Below, piece after piece: positions 62,559-64,000 of a stretch of DNA of 64,000 nt. Both the position numbers and the translations under genes were made by a program. Within the stretch, counting starts at the first letter, position 1, and every line of letters starts with the position of its first letter. The stretch comes from Mesoflavibacter sp037029465 (GTDB taxonomy: Bacteria > Bacteroidota > Bacteroidia > Flavobacteriales > Flavobacteriaceae): positions 179,824 through 243,823 of the forward strand of contig NZ_JAYMEM010000029.1 in NCBI RefSeq assembly GCF_037029465.1, read 5' to 3'. The notes under the pieces are model-generated. The model was not told the origin of the DNA, made no database searches, and was given only the letters and a program-made list of their open reading frames with translations.

Positions 62559-63377
62559 ATGAAATTTATAAAGACCACAGAGCAAGATTCTAGATATAAT
62601 GATTTAGAAAAAATGAGCATTAATCAATTGCTCACAAACATTAATCAAGAAGATCAAACAGTACCATTAGCAGTACAAAAAGCAATACCACAAATAGAAA
62701 TATTAGTAGAGCAGATTGTAAACAAACTAAAACAAGGCGGAAGATTATTTTACATTGGTGCAGGTACAAGCGGAAGGTTAGGTATAGTAGATGCTTCAGA
62801 ATGTCCACCAACATTTGGTGTTTCTCATGATTTAGTCATAGGTCTAATAGCTGGCGGAGATATAGCTATAAGAAAAGCAGTAGAATTTGCAGAAGACTCA
62901 ACAACACAAGGTTGGGAAGATTTATTAAAGCATAATATAAATGAAAAAGATATAGTTATTGGTATAGCAGCATCAGGAACAACGCCTTACGTTATTTCAG
63001 CATTAGAAAATTGTAACAAAAACAATATCACTACAGGTTGTATAACGTGTAATGCAGATAGTCCGCTTAATAATACAGCTAAATTTCCAATAGAAGTTAT
63101 AGTAGGTCCAGAGTTTGTCACTGGTAGTTCTCGTATGAAAGCAGGAACAGCTCAGAAACTTGTGCTTAATATGATTACTACAACTACAATGATTCAATTA
63201 GGAAAAGTAAAAGGAAATAAAATGGTAGACATGCAACTAAGTAACAATAAACTAGTTGATAGAGGCGAAAAAATGTTAATCTCTGAACTTAATATAGATC
63301 GAGAAACTGCTCAGAATATATTAAAAAAATATGGAAATGTTAGAGAAGCTATAAAAAACTATAAAAATGGAAACTAA
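62559..63377 (+). CDS. murQ: N-acetylmuramic acid 6-phosphate etherase MurQ
   Basis: SIS-domain lyase that cleaves MurNAc-6-phosphate to GlcNAc-6-phosphate and lactate during cell-wall recycling. Start at ATG 62559 (MKFIKTTEQDSRYNDLEKMSINQLL, 272 residues); 24 residues of repeat-derived frame upstream are excluded. Diagnostic phrases: GGRLFYIGAGTSGRLGIVDASECPPTFGV (about 67-95), GIAASGTTPYV, PLNNTAKFPIEVIVGPEFVTGSSRMKAGTAQKLVLNMITT. Length is a little under the E. coli protein. It overlaps the DUF6095 gene by 11 bases. Confidence 0.96.
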   Translation: MKFIKTTEQDSRYNDLEKMSINQLLTNINQEDQTVPLAVQKAIPQIEILVEQIVNKLKQGGRLFYIGAGTSGRLGIVDASECPPTFGVSHDLVIGLIAGGDIAIRKAVEFAEDSTTQGWEDLLKHNINEKDIVIGIAASGTTPYVISALENCNKNNITTGCITCNADSPLNNTAKFPIEVIVGPEFVTGSSRMKAGTAQKLVLNMITTTTMIQLGKVKGNKMVDMQLSNNKLVDRGEKMLISELNIDRETAQNILKKYGNVREAIKNYKNGN

Positions 63378-63609
63378 ATCTACAGATAAAGAAATACTAA
63401 TAAAAGGATTAAAACAATTAGGATTATCTCTATTATTAATGTTTATTGGTCCTTCATTTTTATACTTAATTTTAAGTAATAAAGATAAACCGTTCTACAT
63501 CGTATTATTAATAATAGGAATATTAATTTGCTGTTTAGCTGTTTTCTTTGCTTTTAAAGGTATAAATACTATTCTTAAAAGCCTTTTTGAAAGTAATAAA
63601 ACAAAATAA
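63367..63609 (+). CDS. DUF6095 small membrane protein
   Basis: 80 residues with two membrane helices (LGLSLLLMFIGPSFLYLIL and FYIVLLIIGILICCLAVFFAFKGI) and a short polar end. The pattern GLKQLG...FIGP..LYL...FKGI fits DUF6095, a family seen in Flavobacteriia behind murQ. Coupled to murQ by overlap; role unknown. Confidence 0.82.
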   Translation: METKSTDKEILIKGLKQLGLSLLLMFIGPSFLYLILSNKDKPFYIVLLIIGILICCLAVFFAFKGINTILKSLFESNKTK

Positions 63610-63655
63610 TATACTTCATAGTTTAATTTTATTTTTTTCAAAAACAAAAGGACAA

Positions 63656-63692
63656 AAAAAAATCCTCAACAAATAAATGTTGAGGATTTAAA
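63656..63692 (-). terminator. Terminator of the rRNA operon
   Basis: Perfect stem AAATCCTCAACA / TGTTGAGGATTT with a six-base loop, followed on the minus strand by nine T. It lies directly beyond the 5S gene. Confidence 0.9.
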
Positions 63693-63693
63693 A

Positions 63694-63800
63694 AAGGCGA
63701 CGACCTACTCTCCCACAATGTAGTACCATCGGCGCTAATGGGCTTAACTTCTCTGTTCGGAATGGTAAGAGGTGAGCCCCATCGCTATAATCACCTTAAA
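63694..63800 (-). rRNA. rrf: 5S ribosomal RNA
   Basis: On the minus strand AAGGTGATTATAGCGATGGG opens and AGAGTAGGTCGTCGCCTT closes. The universal core CCGAACAGAGAAGTTAAGC is intact, and the ends pair (AAGGTGA with the terminal CGCCTT). Length about 107 is usual in this family. Ends are placed to within a few bases. Confidence 0.95.
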
Positions 63801-63891
63801 TCTTTCGGTGTGCGTAGATTACTCTACCTGACCGTATATAGTGACATATTGAAAAATAATTCATGAAAATTTGTTTGTACTCTTAAAAAAC

Positions 63892-64000
63892 AGGCGTACA
63901 ATAAGCCTATGGGTTATTAGTACTACTTGGCTATGACATTACTGCCTTTACACCTATAGCCTATCAACGTGGTCATCTCCCACGACCCTTTAAAGAAATC
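63892..64000 (-). rRNA. rrl: 23S ribosomal RNA, 3' end only
   Basis: The minus strand reads GTCGTGGGAGATGACCACGT, TTGATAGGCTATAGGTG, AAAGGCAGTAATGTCATAGC and AAGTAGTACTAATAACCCAT, the well-known 3' end of bacteroidete 23S rRNA. It continues past the window edge. The 3' end near 63892 is approximate; 63801-63891 is the 23S-5S spacer without a tRNA. Confidence 0.93.

Overview
The window is chromosomal DNA from a member of the Flavobacteriaceae (Bacteroidota). The base composition is AT-rich, Shine-Dalgarno sequences are absent, several genes are preceded by the Bacteroidota -7 element TAnnTTTG, and many products are short-signal lipoproteins. The gene content is also typical of marine Flavobacteriia: a fused CcsB/CcsA cytochrome c assembly protein, a monomeric isocitrate dehydrogenase, BshB1, a DUF4249/TonB-receptor pair and DUF6095. 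I cannot name the genus from sequence alone. No prophage, insertion sequence, integrase or CRISPR array is visible.

Layout. 1-13980: OmpA-type lipoprotein, VOC protein, YrdC/YciO protein, UvrD/PcrA helicase, AsmA-like membrane protein, FMN glutamate-synthase-like protein, patatin, M1 peptidase and RecG. 14040-18050 is the accessory patch: a CIA30 protein, a frameshifted lipoprotein, a lone GIY-YIG protein set between direct repeats and palindromic elements, three more palindromes in tandem, and a HEPN-like gene broken by a stop codon and a frameshift. 18050-29700: envelope thioredoxin-like proteins, a coiled-coil protein, PheT, fasciclin, an ABC-F ATPase and small membrane proteins. 29850-37830: two paralogous M28 peptidases, DJ-1-like lipoprotein, tRNA-His, the bshB1/rlmF/trans-sulfuration cluster and MscL. 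37840-47360: CcsBA and truncated haemoglobin facing a DUF2520/KdsC/UbiA/Maf operon, then MscS and CorA. 47660-55550: PIG-L deacetylase, symporter with a 34-residue companion, oxidoreductase, TrmD and L19. 55550-56226 has no credible gene but looks like a long structured RNA. 56227-63609: pentapeptide protein, isocitrate dehydrogenase, TonB receptor with DUF4249 lipoprotein, MurQ. 63690-64000: 5S and the 3' end of 23S rRNA on the minus strand, running out of the window.

Most of the window is housekeeping. The observations most worth a second look are: (i) the 55.7-56.19 kb region, a chain of hairpins several with GAAA tetraloops, with a candidate promoter in front and a terminator behind, whose loops fix the transcribed strand; (ii) the HEPN-like gene whose in-frame TGA falls where the catalytic arginine of the R-x4-H motif is expected; (iii) the GIY-YIG gene bracketed by roughly 80-bp direct repeats of palindromic-element sequence; (iv) two intergenic arrays of perfect heptamers; and (v) two overlooked 34-residue membrane proteins. 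All identifications rest on reading motifs; no database search was possible.
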